Shown piece after piece: positions 52,181-62,698 of a stretch of DNA of 64,000 nt. The position numbers were made by a program, and so were the translations under genes. Below the pieces are notes generated by a model that was not told where the DNA came from, did not search any database, and saw only the letters and a program-made list of their open reading frames with translations. Source of the DNA: Cupriavidus sp. D384 (GTDB lineage Bacteria > Pseudomonadota > Gammaproteobacteria > Burkholderiales > Burkholderiaceae). The DNA lies in the NCBI RefSeq assembly GCF_001652915.1, contig NZ_BBQI01000009.1, positions 287,145 to 351,144 of the forward strand, read 5' to 3'. The number at the start of each line of letters is the position of its first letter. Within the stretch, counting starts at the first letter, position 1.

Positions 52181-53377
52181 ATGGGTTTCACTTCTGGGGT
52201 CAAGCGCCGGCAGCTGGTCGGCCTGATGATGGCGGCCGCGCTCGCGGCCAGCGGCGTACCAGGCGCCGCGTTTGCCGCCAATACCACGCCTGCCGAGACC
52301 GGCGTAACCGCCGATACGATCCTGCTGGGACAATCGGCCGCGCTGACCGGTCCCACGGCCGTGCTGGGCAAGCAGATGAATGCCGGCGCGCGGCTCTACT
52401 TCGACTACATCAACAGCCATGGCGGCGTGTTCGGCCGCAAGATCGAACTCAAGGCGCTGGACGATGCGTACGAGCCCGACGAGGCCGTCAAGAACACGAA
52501 GAAGCTGATCGAGGAAGACCGCGTCTTTGCGCTGTTTGGCTATGTGGGCACGCCCACCAGCCAGGCCGCGCTGCCGCTGGTCGCCCAGGCACGCATTCCG
52601 TTCTTCGCCCCGTTCAGCGGCGCGCAGACGCTGCGCGACCCATCCAACCGCTACGTTTTCCACGTGCGCGCGGGCTACGAGGAAGAGACCGCCGCCATCG
52701 TGCGCCAGATCCGCACCACGGGCCTGAAGCGCGTTGCCGTGGTCTACAACGACGACGGCTACGGCAAGGCCGGCCTGGCCGGCATCGAGCACGCCATCAA
52801 GGCCCTGCCTGCCGACAGTGGCGTGAAGCTGGTGGCGCAGTCCACCGTGGTCCGCAACACCGTGGAAATCGGCGATGCGATGCAGGAAGCCATGAAGGCC
52901 AAGCCCGATGCCGTGGTGCTGATCAGCGCCTACCGCACGGCGGGTGCCTTCGTGAAGGAAGCCCTGCGCCGCAGCTACAGCGGGCAGTTCTATAACGTGT
53001 CGTTCGTGGGCACGCAGGCGCTGGCGAAGGAAGTGGGCCCGCAGGGCAGCGGCGTGATCATCTCGCAGGTGATGCCGCATCCGGGCAACGCCACGCTGCC
53101 GGTGGTGCGCGAATACCTTCGCCTGCTGCAGGCCGCCGGCAAGCAGAACGATTTCGACTACGCCAGCATCGAGGGCTTCATCGCCGCCAAGGCATTCGTG
53201 GAAGGCCTGCGCCGCGCCGGCAAGGACCTGACCCGCGAGCGCTTCGTGATGGCGCTGGAAAGCATGCGCAACGTGGACCTGGGCGGCTTTATCGTCCAGT
53301 TCGGTCCGGACAGCCACGTGGGATCGAAGTTCGTCGAAATGACGATCATCAACTCGCGAGGCGTGGTCATTCGCTGA
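52181..53377 (+). CDS. ABC transporter substrate-binding protein, LivK type
   Basis: A 398-residue periplasmic binding protein of the Leu/Ile/Val (peripla_BP_6) family. The signal peptide has a twin-Arg-like start (VKRRQLVGLMM) and cleavage near AFA-ANTT (residue 32). The mature part begins ILLGQSAALTGPTAVLG, typical of the family; some members bind aromatic acids, amides or other ligands. No permease or ATPase genes are next to it, so it is an orphan receptor in this window. It diverges from the molybdopterin enzyme gene. Confidence 0.92.
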   Translation: MGFTSGVKRRQLVGLMMAAALAASGVPGAAFAANTTPAETGVTADTILLGQSAALTGPTAVLGKQMNAGARLYFDYINSHGGVFGRKIELKALDDAYEPDEAVKNTKKLIEEDRVFALFGYVGTPTSQAALPLVAQARIPFFAPFSGAQTLRDPSNRYVFHVRAGYEEETAAIVRQIRTTGLKRVAVVYNDDGYGKAGLAGIEHAIKALPADSGVKLVAQSTVVRNTVEIGDAMQEAMKAKPDAVVLISAYRTAGAFVKEALRRSYSGQFYNVSFVGTQALAKEVGPQGSGVIISQVMPHPGNATLPVVREYLRLLQAAGKQNDFDYASIEGFIAAKAFVEGLRRAGKDLTRERFVMALESMRNVDLGGFIVQFGPDSHVGSKFVEMTIINSRGVVIR

Positions 53378-53444
53378 CGGGAAGGACGCCGCCGGGAATC
53401 CCCTGCGAGCCCTGCGCTCACAGGGGAGCAGCTACCGGGTAACG

Positions 53445-54026
53445 CTATTTGCCAGGCCGGACGGAAATCGCCGTGGCCTCCGTATAGACGGCCTCGACCC
53501 GGTCGCCCTTCTTTATCTTCGCGAGCCGTTCCGGGTCTTCGACCATCAGGTCTACCGTGTGTCCCTTGGGGCCCTTCACAGTCACGGTCCTGGCATCGGC
53601 ATTCACCGCGACAACGTCTGCCGTGACGGTGACTTCCCGGCCCATCGTCCCACCGGGCTTCGCGCCAGGCACGGAGCGGTCGGAGATCACGCGCTCATGC
53701 CGGGATAGCGGCCCGCTGCCCTTCTTGAGGCTGAGCGTCAGGGCTTCCTTGTACTCCACCGTGACCACGTCGCCGAGATGGATCTGGTCGAAGTTCCTGG
53801 CCTCCTCGCCGACCACCACGTCCATTTGCTTGCCCTTGTCCGTTTTCAGCGTGACGGTTCGCGTCACCGGGACAATCTTGACGACCTTGGCCGTTGTCGT
53901 CGCGGTCCCTGTGGCCGTCATGTTCTCGGGCCCTCGGGTCACATCCACCTTGGTTTCAGGCTGCGCCCGCGCAGCGCCGGCTACCGCCATCATCACGGCC
54001 AGGCCCAACAGCGTCTTCCTATTCAT
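53445..54026 (-). CDS. Secreted protein with two tandem repeat domains, unknown function
   Basis: A 193-residue protein with a signal peptide (cleavage after Ala21 in AARA-QPE). Two domains of about 58 residues each (43-100 and 132-190) are clearly related: RTVTLK versus RTVTVK, then DV/DL-V, a GD pair (85-86 and 174-175) and YKEA versus YTEA. The repeats look like small beta-rich folds of OB type, but I do not assign a family. A good promoter and an AAGGAG ribosome site precede the ATG at 54026. Confidence 0.8.
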   Translation of the reverse strand: MNRKTLLGLAVMMAVAGAARAQPETKVDVTRGPENMTATGTATTTAKVVKIVPVTRTVTLKTDKGKQMDVVVGEEARNFDQIHLGDVVTVEYKEALTLSLKKGSGPLSRHERVISDRSVPGAKPGGTMGREVTVTADVVAVNADARTVTVKGPKGHTVDLMVEDPERLAKIKKGDRVEAVYTEATAISVRPGK

Positions 54027-54131
54027 GACGTTCTCCTTCTTGTTACCAGGGACGGACAGGGCAGCACACTGACTGAATTGCCCGCTCACGGCCACGCGGG
54101 GCTAGCGGACTTTCAGATCATGCCGCAATCC

Positions 54132-54160
54132 ACATTAGTGTTCGCCCAAAGCAATTGCAA
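54132..54160 (-). promoter_or_regulatory. Sigma-70 promoter of the duplicated-domain secreted protein
   Basis: On the minus strand, TTGCAA (54155-54160) and TAATGT (54132-54137) with a 17-base spacer. The leader is about 100 nt. Confidence 0.65.
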
Positions 54161-54239
54161 ACCCGACGTGGACCAGATCGGCCGGGCTGGCACAGGTAAC
54201 AGGAAGTCATGGGGAGTGGAGAAAACGCGGCCCGCCTCT

Positions 54240-55300
<1,061 letters not shown>

Positions 55301-55304
<4 letters not shown>

Positions 55305-56299
55305 GCGGCCTCCTGCTGGGCATGCACCGGGTGGAAGCAGCGCAACTGCCGGCCGTCTGGCGAAATAGCCAGTGGCGGGTCGTTCTTGCACACGTCGGTG
55401 GCGTACGGGCAGCGATTGCGGAACGAGCAGCCGCCGGGCAGGTTCAGCAGCGACGGCGTCATGCCCGGAATCTGCCGCAGCGGCGCACCGCGCGGATTGC
55501 GCGACGGCGCCGAGCCGATCAGCCCGTGCGTGTACGGATGGTGCGGACGCTCCAGCACCTGGCGCACATCGCCCGATTCGACGATCTTGCCCGCGTACAT
55601 CACGCAGACCTTGTCGGCCAGGCCGGCCACCACGGACAGGTCGTGGGTAATCCAGATCAGCGCCGTGCCCGATTCGCGGCACAGCGTCTGCATTTCATAG
55701 AGGATCTGGCCCTGGATGGTCACGTCGAGCGCCGTGGTTGGCTCGTCGGCGATGATCAGGTCGGGCTTGTTCAGCAGCGCGATGGCGATGGCTACGCGCT
55801 GGCGCATGCCGCCCGAGAACTGGTGCGGATAGGCCTGCAGGCGCTCGTCCGGCGACGGAATGCCCACCCGCGCCAGCGCGTTGCGGGCGCGCTCGCGGGC
55901 GGCAGCCTTGCTGACGTCGTCGTGCGCGCGCACGGCCTCGATCATCTGCGTGTCGATGCGCAGGACCGGGTTCAGCGTCATCATCGGGTCCTGGAAGATC
56001 ATGGCGATGCGATTGCCGCGCACGTCGCGCTGTTGCGCCGGTGTCAGGGCGCGCAGGTCGCGCGTCACGCCGTCGCGGCTGGTCAGGGCGATGCGGCCAT
56101 CCACCACCCTGCCGGGCGGATCGATCAATCCCATGATCGAATAGCCGGTCATCGACTTGCCCGAGCCTGATTCACCGACCAGGCCCATGATTTCCCCACG
56201 GCCCACCGAGAAAGACACGTCGTCGACGGCCTTTGCCACGCCGGCGCGCGTGAAGAACTGCGTTTTTAGATTTTCTACGACCAGGGTTGGCTGGGTCAT
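55301..56299 (-). CDS. dppD: Dipeptide/oligopeptide ABC transporter ATP-binding protein DppD
   Basis: A 332-residue ATPase, partner of DppF. Walker A GESGSGKS is at 42-49, the signature is FSGGMRQR, and Walker B is [10 protein letters not shown]. The C-terminal Cys-rich [12 protein letters not shown] segment matches DppD. It lies 18 bases after dppC. Confidence 0.95.
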
Positions 56300-56317
56300 A
56301 TCGGCTCTCCTGGTGTC

Positions 56318-57250
56318 TTACTGCGTCTGCAGGCGCGGGTTCAGCACATCGCGCAACTGGTCGGCCACCAGGTTCATCGCCACGATGGTGACGACCAGCG
56401 CGATACCCGGGAAGAAGCTGATCCAGTACTTGCCGGACAACATGTACTGCTGGCCGTTGGCGATGAGCATGCCCAGCGACGGCTCCGTGACCGGCACGCC
56501 CAGCCCCAGGAACGACAGCGTGGCTTCCAGCGTGATGGCCGACGCCACCTGCAGCGCGGCAATCACGATCAGCGGCGGCAGGCAGTTGGGCAGCAGGTGC
56601 CGGAACATGATGCGCTGAGGGGGCAGCCCCAGGCAGGTGGCGGCCTCGATATATTCCTTGCGCCGTTCCACCAGCGCCGCGCTGCGCGTGGTGCGCGCAT
56701 AGTAGGCCCACTGCACCGCCACCAACGCGATCACGATATTGCCGATGCCGGGTCGTAAGAACGCCAGAAGAATCAGCGCCAGCAGGATCGGCGGGAACGA
56801 CAGCTGCAGGTCGGCCACCCGCATGATGAACGCCTCGGTACGCCCGCCGACAAAGCCGGCCAGCAGCCCCAGGGTGGCGCCCAGCAGCAGGGCAATCACG
56901 GTGCTGACCACGCCCACGCCCACGCTGATGCGCAGGCCGTACATCACGGCCGACAGCATGTCGCGGCCCTGCTCGTCGGAGCCCAGCAGGAACGTCATGC
57001 CGCTGCCGGCCTGCTCGCCCGGCGCCAGGCGCGCATCGAGCACGTCCAGCGTAGCCAGGTCATAGGGATTCTGCGGTGCCAGCAGCGGGGCGAAGATCGC
57101 GATCAGGATGATCAGCAGCAGCGTCACCAGGCCCACCACCGCGAGCTTGCTTTCGAAGAACTGCCGCGCGAAGCGGCGCCACGGGGTCTGGTCCTTGGCG
57201 GCCGGCTTCGGCTGGGCCGGGGCTTGCTGGGGGACGGTCGATGTGCTCAT
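56318..57250 (-). CDS. dppC: Dipeptide ABC transporter permease DppC
   Basis: A 310-residue inner-membrane permease with about six spans, the first near residues 36-58 (LAVVGLVTLLLIILIAIFA). The EAA loop is at EAATCLGLPPQRIMFRHLLP. It begins 3 bases after the dppB stop region. Confidence 0.94.
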   Translation of the reverse strand: MSTSTVPQQAPAQPKPAAKDQTPWRRFARQFFESKLAVVGLVTLLLIILIAIFAPLLAPQNPYDLATLDVLDARLAPGEQAGSGMTFLLGSDEQGRDMLSAVMYGLRISVGVGVVSTVIALLLGATLGLLAGFVGGRTEAFIMRVADLQLSFPPILLALILLAFLRPGIGNIVIALVAVQWAYYARTTRSAALVERRKEYIEAATCLGLPPQRIMFRHLLPNCLPPLIVIAALQVASAITLEATLSFLGLGVPVTEPSLGMLIANGQQYMLSGKYWISFFPGIALVVTIVAMNLVADQLRDVLNPRLQTQ

Positions 57251-57253
57251 GGC

Positions 57254-58231
57254 TCAGCCCTTGTTGTCGGCAATGCGCACGCGCGGATCGAGCATGCTGT
57301 AGACGATGTCCACCATCAGGTTGATCAGGATAAACAGCGTCACGATCACCATCAGGTAGGCCACGATCACCGGGCGGTCAAGCAACTGGATCGAATCGAT
57401 AATCAGCTTGCCCATGCCGGGCCACGCGAAGATCGATTCGGTCACGATCGCGAACGCGATGATCGAGCCGAACTGCAGGGCGATCACGGTGACGATCGGG
57501 ATCAGAATATTCTTAAGAACGTGGACCCCGACGATACGGGTATTGGACAACCCCTTGGCGCGGGCGAACTTCACGTAGTCCTGCAGCATTGCCTCCTGGG
57601 TGCCGGCGCGCGTGAGCCGGATCACCATGGCGATATTCAGCAGCGACAGCGTCACGGCGGGCAGGATCAGGTGGCGGATACCGTCAACGGTCAGGAAGCT
57701 CAGCGGCACGCCCAGCACGCTGACGGTCTCGCCGCGGCCATTCGACGGCAGCCAGCCCAGCTGCACGGCAAACACCATGATCAGCATCAGCCCCACCCAG
57801 AACGTGGGCAGCGAGAAGCCCAGGATCGAGACGGTCATGATGGTCTTGCCCGCCACGCCGTTCGGCCGCAACCCCGCCCACAGGCCTAGCGGAATGCCCA
57901 GCACGATAGCCAGCAGGATGGCGCACACCGCCAGTTCCAGCGTGGCCGGCATGCGTTCGAAGATCAGCTTGAGCGCAGGCGTGCCATGCGCGAACGACAT
58001 ACCCAGATTTCCGTGCAGCGCGTTCTGCAGGAAGATCCAGTACTGTTCCCAAAGTGGCTTGTCGAGGCCGAGCGCGGCTATGGTGCGTTTGATGTCTTCC
58101 TGGTCGGCCTGCGGGCTGATCAGGATGTCGATCGGATTGCCGATCGCAAAAACGCCAAGAAACACGAGCAACGACATGACCAGCAGCACAACCACGCTCT
58201 GCATCAGTCGCCGGATGATGAAGACCAGCAT
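57254..58231 (-). CDS. dppB: Dipeptide ABC transporter permease DppB
   Basis: A 325-residue inner-membrane permease with about six spans. The start at 58231 gives the family N-terminus MLVFIIRRLMQS; the frame is open to 58303. The EAA loop is seen at KFARAKGLSNTRIVGVHVLKN. It is separated from dppA by 164 bases that contain an intercistronic hairpin. Confidence 0.94.
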   Translation of the reverse strand: MLVFIIRRLMQSVVVLLVMSLLVFLGVFAIGNPIDILISPQADQEDIKRTIAALGLDKPLWEQYWIFLQNALHGNLGMSFAHGTPALKLIFERMPATLELAVCAILLAIVLGIPLGLWAGLRPNGVAGKTIMTVSILGFSLPTFWVGLMLIMVFAVQLGWLPSNGRGETVSVLGVPLSFLTVDGIRHLILPAVTLSLLNIAMVIRLTRAGTQEAMLQDYVKFARAKGLSNTRIVGVHVLKNILIPIVTVIALQFGSIIAFAIVTESIFAWPGMGKLIIDSIQLLDRPVIVAYLMVIVTLFILINLMVDIVYSMLDPRVRIADNKG

Positions 58232-58358
58232 TTTCCAGACGCCTATCCTTTCGCCGGCGCGCGGTGGCGCACTGCCGGCGGGTTCGCGGCCCACGGAGGA
58301 CATCGTGGGAACATCGCCCCGGCATCTCGTGGATAACCGGGGCCGCGATCATACCGGA

Positions 58359-58377
58359 GCCGCCAGCCATTGGCGGC
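58359..58377. repeat. Hairpin between dppA and dppB
   Basis: GCCGCCA/TGGCGGC with a five-base loop and no T run. Such stem-loops between the receptor and permease genes often keep the receptor mRNA more abundant. Confidence 0.5.
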
Positions 58378-58395
58378 CCCGCCCTGCCGGCTGGC

Positions 58396-59997
58396 TTACT
58401 GGGCAGGCTTGAACAGGTGCGCGTAGGTGCGTTCGTCGGTACGCGGCACGTACGTGATGCCCTTCTGCGTGGCCCACGTGGTCACCTGATGGTGAACCGG
58501 GATGATGCCGCCGTCCAGCACCACGATGGCCGTGGCTTCCTGCAGCAGCTTGGACCGCTCGTTGTCATCCACGGTAGCCAGGGCCTTTTCCAGCACCGCA
58601 TCCATCTTCGGATTGCAGTACTCGCCCCAGTTGGTCGTGCCGAAGCCCTTCTTCGAGTCTTCGCACGCCACCAGCGCACGCAGCGGCGAGCTGACCTCGC
58701 CGGTCTGGGCGCCCCAGCCCACCAGGCCGAACGACCACTCATGCTTGATCGCCTTCGACGAGTACGTGGCCATCGGCATGCCTTCCACCTTGGTGTTGAT
58801 GCCGATGCGGGTCAGGTTTTGCGCGATGGTCTGCGCAATCTTCTCGTCGTTGACGTAGCGGTTGTTCGGCGTATGCAGCGTCAGCCCGAAACCGTTCGGA
58901 TAGCCGGCCTCGGCCAGCATCTTCCTGGCCGCCTCCGGATCGTACTTGAGCGTCTTGAGCGCCGGGTTGTAGCCGAACAGCGTGGGCGGCACCAGGTTGT
59001 TGGTCGGCTCGGACAGGCCTTCCATCAGGCGGTCCTTGATGCCCTGCCGGTTGATGGCCGTGCTGATGGCAATGCGCACGCGCGCATCCTTCAGCGGGTT
59101 CTTGTCCATCGGCTGGCCGTCCTTGGTCGTCACGAACGGCGACTTGTCGCGCTTGACGTCGAAGTACAGGTAGATCACACGGTGCGAGATCTTCGAGAAG
59201 ACCGACAGCTTGGGATCGTTACGTACCTTCGGCAGGTCGGGCGTGGGCACGTTCTCGATGGCCTGCACGTCGCCGGACAGCAGCGCGGCCAGGCGCGTGG
59301 CGGGGTTCGGGATGAAGCGCAGCGTCACCTTGTCCCAGGCCGGCTTGGCGCCCCAGTAGTCGGGGTTCTTCACCAGTTCCACCCGGTCGTCGCGCGCATA
59401 GCTGACGAACTTGAACGGCCCGGTGCCAACCATGCCCTTGCCCTGTGCAAAGTCGTCGGAAGACAGGCCCTGCGTGGCCTTCTTCTGGACCATGAACACC
59501 GACGTCAGGTCATTGAGCATCAACGGGTACGGCTGGTTCGTGGTCAGCTGGATCGTGTACTTGTCGATGATCTTCTTGTTGATGATCGCCTTGGTGTACA
59601 CATCGAACTTGCCCGGGCTGTTGACGATGGTGGCCGGCCGGTCCAGCGACCACGCGATGTCGTCGGTGGTCAGTTCGGTGCCGTCATGCCACTTCACGCC
59701 CTTGCGGATCTTGAATTCCCATGTGAGGTTGTTGACCAGCTTCCACGACTCGGCCAGGCCCGGCACCACCTTGCTGTCGGGGTCGAGCTTGATCAGCGTC
59801 TCGAACACGTGTTCGGACACATTGATGTTCGAGAACAGGTTGTAGAAATGCGGATCCATTGAGGTCGGCGGCGAACTCATGGCGATCTTGAGATCGACCG
59901 CCTGGGCCTGACCGGCCAGGCCGAAACCGAGGGCGCCGGTCAGCAGTACGGCACCGACCGCCTTGCCGACAGCCTTCTTGACGTGACGAAGGGACAT
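58396..59997 (-). CDS. dppA: Dipeptide/oligopeptide ABC transporter substrate-binding protein DppA
   Basis: A 533-residue periplasmic receptor of the SBP_bac_5 family, the first gene of the dpp operon. The signal peptide ends GQAQA (residue 32 or 33) before VDLKIAMSSPP. Family segments such as TFEFKIRKGVKWHDG-like WEFKIRKGVKWHDG and VGTGPFKFVSYARDD are present. The ligand range (peptides, or other compounds in some relatives) cannot be told. It diverges from an M20 hydrolase gene across 413 bases. Confidence 0.94.
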   Translation of the reverse strand: MSLRHVKKAVGKAVGAVLLTGALGFGLAGQAQAVDLKIAMSSPPTSMDPHFYNLFSNINVSEHVFETLIKLDPDSKVVPGLAESWKLVNNLTWEFKIRKGVKWHDGTELTTDDIAWSLDRPATIVNSPGKFDVYTKAIINKKIIDKYTIQLTTNQPYPLMLNDLTSVFMVQKKATQGLSSDDFAQGKGMVGTGPFKFVSYARDDRVELVKNPDYWGAKPAWDKVTLRFIPNPATRLAALLSGDVQAIENVPTPDLPKVRNDPKLSVFSKISHRVIYLYFDVKRDKSPFVTTKDGQPMDKNPLKDARVRIAISTAINRQGIKDRLMEGLSEPTNNLVPPTLFGYNPALKTLKYDPEAARKMLAEAGYPNGFGLTLHTPNNRYVNDEKIAQTIAQNLTRIGINTKVEGMPMATYSSKAIKHEWSFGLVGWGAQTGEVSSPLRALVACEDSKKGFGTTNWGEYCNPKMDAVLEKALATVDDNERSKLLQEATAIVVLDGGIIPVHHQVTTWATQKGITYVPRTDERTYAHLFKPAQ

Positions 59998-60341
59998 CGC
60001 ACGATTCTCCCAGTGGGAAGTCTTGAAATGACGATAAGGATCGGTCGCGCTCGTCGTCAGATGTCCCGGCAGGAGCGCCGCATTTTGGTGCGGCGTTCTG
60101 CTGGGCAACGTGGCGCGCGACCGGCCGGGCACTTCAAGCATGAACTGTTCCAGCAGTACAAGGCGTCCGCCATGCGGGGAAACCCACCCGCCCGTGGGGC
60201 ATCGGCGATGCTGCGCTGCGCCACTGCCGGCCTGCCGATGGCTGTCCGGCGGCGCCCTTGTCCCGGCAAATGTATGCCCGCTCCGGCGCCATGCACCGGA
60301 CATGCGAACGGCGTCCCGGCAGGCGCCTGGAACGCCTTGTT

Positions 60342-60371
60342 TTGGCGCTTCTACGATAGGCGTCGTATGAT
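60342..60371 (+). promoter_or_regulatory. Candidate promoter of the M20-DUF2891 pair
   Basis: TTGGCG (60342-60347) and TATGAT (60366-60371) with an 18-base spacer. It lies in the 413-base space between divergent dppA and the M20 gene. I see nothing else there beyond a small inverted repeat near the dppA start (TTCTCCCA/TGGGAA, about 60004-60019). Confidence 0.5.
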
Positions 60372-60410
60372 CGGGGGTATCCAATTGCCCCATTTGCCCG
60401 GACCGGCATC

Positions 60411-61604
60411 ATGAAGCTCATCCCCGAAATCCTGCAGGCGCAAGCCGAAATCCGCACCATTCGACGTGACATCCACGCGCATCCCGAACTCTGCTTCGAG
60501 GAACAGCGCACCGCCGATGTGGTGGCCAAGAACCTGGAATCCTGGGGCATCGAGGTCCATCGCGGCCTGGGCACCACCGGCCTGGTCGGCATCATCCGCA
60601 ATGGCAAAAGCGCCAAAACTATCGGCCTGCGTGCCGACATGGACGCGCTGCCGCTGCAGGAAGCAAACACCTTCGGTCATCGTTCGCAGCACGAGGGCAA
60701 GATGCATGCGTGCGGCCACGACGGTCATACGGCGATGCTGCTTGGTGCGGCGCGCTACCTGGCCGAGCACCGCAATTTCGACGGCACCGTTCACCTGATC
60801 TTCCAGCCGGCCGAAGAAGGCGGCGGCGGCGCCCGCGAGATGATCAAGGACGGCCTGTTCGACCGTTTTCCGTGCGATGCCGTATTTGGCATGCACAACT
60901 GGCCGGGCATGCCGGTCGGGTCATTCGGCACCACGGCCGGCCCGCTGATGGCGTCGAGCAACGAATTCAAGATCACCGTGCGCGGCAAGGGCGCGCATGC
61001 GGCCATGCCGCACAACGGCTGCGACCCGGTCTTCACGGGCGCCCAGATCGTGTCGGCGCTGCAGGGCATCATCACGCGCAACAAGCGGCCGATCGACACC
61101 GCCGTGATCTCGGTCACGCAGTTCCACGGGGGCGACGCCACCAACATCGTGCCCAATGAAGTTTGGCTGGGCGGCACGGTGCGCACGTTCACCGTGGAGG
61201 TGCTGGACCTGATCGAGCGGCGCATGGAAGAGGTGTCGCGGGCCGTGGCCCAGGCGTTCGATTGCACGATCGATTTCGAATTCCGCCGCAACTACCCGCC
61301 CACCATCAACAGCGCGGCGGAGGCCGAGTTCGCGGTGGGTATCGCCAGCGAGCTGGTGGGCGCCGACAACGTCGATGGCAACGTGGAACCGACCATGGGC
61401 GCCGAGGACTTCTCGTTCATGCTGCAGGAAAAGCCGGGCTGCTACCTGTTCATCGGCAACGGCGAAGGTTCGCATCGCGAAGCCGGCCACGGCATGGGCC
61501 CGTGCATGCTGCACAACCCCAGCTACGATTTCAACGACGAACTGCTGCCGGTGGGCTCCACGTTCTTCGTCAAGCTGGTGGAGAAATGGCTGGCGCCGGC
61601 CTGA
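60411..61604 (+). CDS. M20-family amidohydrolase (hippurate hydrolase type)
   Basis: A 397-residue cytoplasmic zinc hydrolase of the M20D group. The metal site ACGHDGHTA contains Cys101, His103, Asp104 and His106. FQPAEE carries Glu135 and Glu136, and MLHNPSYDFND near the C-terminus supplies another ligand. It diverges from the dpp operon, which suggests that it processes imported peptides or N-acyl amino acids; the substrate is inferred only. It is a paralogue of the hydrolase at 19583-20755, but its codon use is like the local chromosome. Confidence 0.9.
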   Translation: MKLIPEILQAQAEIRTIRRDIHAHPELCFEEQRTADVVAKNLESWGIEVHRGLGTTGLVGIIRNGKSAKTIGLRADMDALPLQEANTFGHRSQHEGKMHACGHDGHTAMLLGAARYLAEHRNFDGTVHLIFQPAEEGGGGAREMIKDGLFDRFPCDAVFGMHNWPGMPVGSFGTTAGPLMASSNEFKITVRGKGAHAAMPHNGCDPVFTGAQIVSALQGIITRNKRPIDTAVISVTQFHGGDATNIVPNEVWLGGTVRTFTVEVLDLIERRMEEVSRAVAQAFDCTIDFEFRRNYPPTINSAAEAEFAVGIASELVGADNVDGNVEPTMGAEDFSFMLQEKPGCYLFIGNGEGSHREAGHGMGPCMLHNPSYDFNDELLPVGSTFFVKLVEKWLAPA

Positions 61605-61637
61605 GCCGGCACGGACTGACGCTCCAGGCGACGCACG

Positions 61638-62663
61638 ATGCCCCATACGCTGCTGGATGACACCACGGCGGCGCGATTTGCCCAGGTGGCGCTCGACAAC
61701 ATCGTGCGTCCGTACCCGTACAAGGTGGACCACCTGATGGTGGACGCCAACGACCTGGCCGCGCCCGCCGTCAAGCACCCGGTCTTCTACGGCAGCTACG
61801 ACTGGCATTCGTCGGTGCACATGCACTGGCTGCTGGTGCGGCTGCTGGGCTTGCGCCCGAATCTGGCGGATGCCGCCCGCATCCGCGAGACACTCGACGC
61901 CCAGTTTCGCCCGGAGTCCTTTGCCACGGAACTGGCGTATTTCGGGCGGCCCGGGTCCCGGACCTTCGAGCGGCCATACGGCTGGGCGTGGGTGCTACGG
62001 CTGCAGGCCGAACTGGGCGCGCTGGGGCTCAAGGACCCGCAGGCTGCCAGATGGGCCGCCGCCTGTGCGCCGCTGGCCAACCATCTGGCACAACGTCTGA
62101 TGGACTACATCGACGTCGCCGATTTCCCGGTTCGCACCGGCACCCATTTCAACAGCGCGTTTGCGCTGGTCATGGCGCTGTTCTACGCCAGGCAGGACCA
62201 GCACCCCGCCCTGCGCAAGTCGATTGTGCGCCGGGCCCATCGCTGGTTCGCGCACGACCTGCGCTACCCGGCCCGTTACGAGCCGGGCGGCGACGAATTC
62301 CTGTCAGGCGGCCTGATGGAAGCCGTGCTGATGCAACAGGTAATGGACGACTGTGGCTTTGCCGAATGGTGGGAATTGTTCTCGCCAGGACAGGCCGAGC
62401 TTGGCACCTGGCTGACGCCGGTGGCCGTCGCGGATCGGACAGATCCGAAGATGTCCCATCTGGATGGGCTGAACCTGTCGCGCGCCTGGTGCTGGCGACT
62501 GCTGGGACCGGCCTTGCCATCCCCATTGCAGCCGCTTGCCGTGCGGGCATGGTCCGACCACCTGGAGGTGTCGCTGCCGCAGGCGGTGGAGGGCCACTAC
62601 GTGGCCACACACTGGCTCGCCACCTTTGCGCTGCTGGCGCTGGAAGACCTGAGCGTCGGCTGA
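61638..62663 (+). CDS. DUF2891 family protein
   Basis: A 341-residue cytoplasmic protein of the DUF2891 family, function unknown. The N-terminal motif VFYGSYDWHSSVHMHWLL and the later GTHFNSAFAL and LSGGLMEAVLM segments are typical. The alpha-helical character and conserved His/Trp residues recall alpha/alpha-barrel enzymes, without certainty. It is 33 bases after the M20 gene and likely in one transcript. Confidence 0.85.
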   Translation: MPHTLLDDTTAARFAQVALDNIVRPYPYKVDHLMVDANDLAAPAVKHPVFYGSYDWHSSVHMHWLLVRLLGLRPNLADAARIRETLDAQFRPESFATELAYFGRPGSRTFERPYGWAWVLRLQAELGALGLKDPQAARWAAACAPLANHLAQRLMDYIDVADFPVRTGTHFNSAFALVMALFYARQDQHPALRKSIVRRAHRWFAHDLRYPARYEPGGDEFLSGGLMEAVLMQQVMDDCGFAEWWELFSPGQAELGTWLTPVAVADRTDPKMSHLDGLNLSRAWCWRLLGPALPSPLQPLAVRAWSDHLEVSLPQAVEGHYVATHWLATFALLALEDLSVG

Positions 62664-62698
62664 CGCCTCGCAGGTGTGGACCTGGAGGCGGGGCGAAC

